A stretch of DNA of 14,433 nt, taken from NCBI GenBank assembly GCA_964450385.1, contig CAYVEC010000033.1, positions 1 through 14,433 on the forward strand, in the 5' to 3' direction. Positions within the stretch are counted from its first letter, which is position 1. Every line of letters begins with the position of its first letter. Made by a program: the position numbers and the translations under genes. The stretch comes from JAKLFA01 sp964450385 (lineage in GTDB: Bacteria; Omnitrophota; Gorgyraeia; Zapsychrales; JANLHA01). The notes beneath the pieces are model-generated. The model ran no database searches and was not told the DNA's origin. It saw only the letters and a program-made list of their open reading frames with translations. Below are positions 14,384 to 14,433 of this stretch, one piece after another.

Positions 14384-14433
14384 CAGGCCAGGTAGGATTC
14401 GAACCTACAACCCACGGTTTTGGAGACCGTTGC
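14384..14433 (-). tRNA. tRNA-Trp (CCA anticodon), 3' part
   Basis: The 3' two thirds of a tRNA are visible; the acceptor 5' strand and most of the D arm lie beyond the window. The anticodon stem ACGGT/ACCGT encloses the loop CTCCAAA, whose anticodon CCA (14421-14423) reads tryptophan UGG codons. A five-base variable loop (14409-14413) follows, then a T arm with stem GTAGG/CCTAC and loop TTCGAAT (14392-14408), then the acceptor strand CTGGCCT and discriminator G at 14384, as in bacterial tRNA-Trp. The terminal CCA is not encoded, so CCA-adding enzyme is required. It is 19 nt upstream of secE and probably co-transcribed with it. Confidence 0.95.

Noticed and set aside
14365..14415. Upstream in-frame ATG extending SecE by 17 residues
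   Set aside because: It runs through the T arm and acceptor stem of tRNA-Trp and would lose the AAGGAG that fits the ATG at 14364.
1..14433. CRISPR arrays, insertion sequences, attachment sites or defence genes
   Set aside because: No spaced direct repeats, terminal inverted repeats or transposase-like frames were seen; almost every base is accounted for by core genes.

Overview
This window is one continuous block of core gene-expression genes, all read on the minus strand (right to left). In transcription order it holds the 3' part of tRNA-Trp(CCA), then secE, nusG, rplK (L11), rplA (L1), rplJ (L10), rplL (L7/L12), rpoB, rpoC, rpsL (S12), rpsG (S7), fusA (EF-G) and the first two thirds of tuf (EF-Tu). 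The window cuts off the tRNA at the right end and tuf at the left end. Everything in between is intact: no frameshifts, no mobile elements, and no unexplained gap longer than 140 bases.

The organism is a bacterium. The RNA polymerase points to a Gram-negative-type lineage. Beta-prime carries a long insertion after the trigger loop, in the position of the SI3 insertion of E. coli. Beta is short (1149 residues) and lacks the large SI1 insertion of E. coli. The L7Ae-like gene often found between rpoC and rpsL in Firmicutes is absent. The tRNA-Trp/secE junction resembles that of Chlamydiae and relatives. I would guess an uncultivated member of the PVC group or a neighbouring candidate phylum (Omnitrophota-like), but with low confidence because no search could be run.

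Layout from right to left. Positions 14433-14179 hold tRNA-Trp and the translocon subunit SecE. Positions 14178-13648 hold the transcription factor NusG. Positions 13646-11532 hold the L11, L1, L10 and L12 genes of the ribosomal stalk region. A 140-bp spacer with a strong stem-loop separates rplL from rpoB. Positions 11391-3781 hold RNA polymerase beta and beta-prime. Positions 3839-858 hold the str cluster (S12, S7, EF-G), and tuf follows. In E. coli the rpoBC and str groups are separate operons. Here they are fused: the last 59 bases of rpoC overlap the start of rpsL.

The products work together in translation and transcription. SecE anchors the export channel. NusG couples RNA polymerase to the ribosome. 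L11 and L10/L12 form the GTPase-associated centre that recruits EF-G and EF-Tu. S12 and S7 shape the decoding and mRNA-exit region. Most junctions are extremely tight (0, 1 or -59 nt), which suggests strong translational coupling. The points worth a second look are the rpoC/rpsL overlap, the rplL-rpoB stem-loop, the repeated one-base stop/start junctions, a possible second start in rplL, and the lack of room for classical L1 and L10 autoregulatory leaders. I found no new kind of biological system; this is an ordinary, essential region with some unusual packing.
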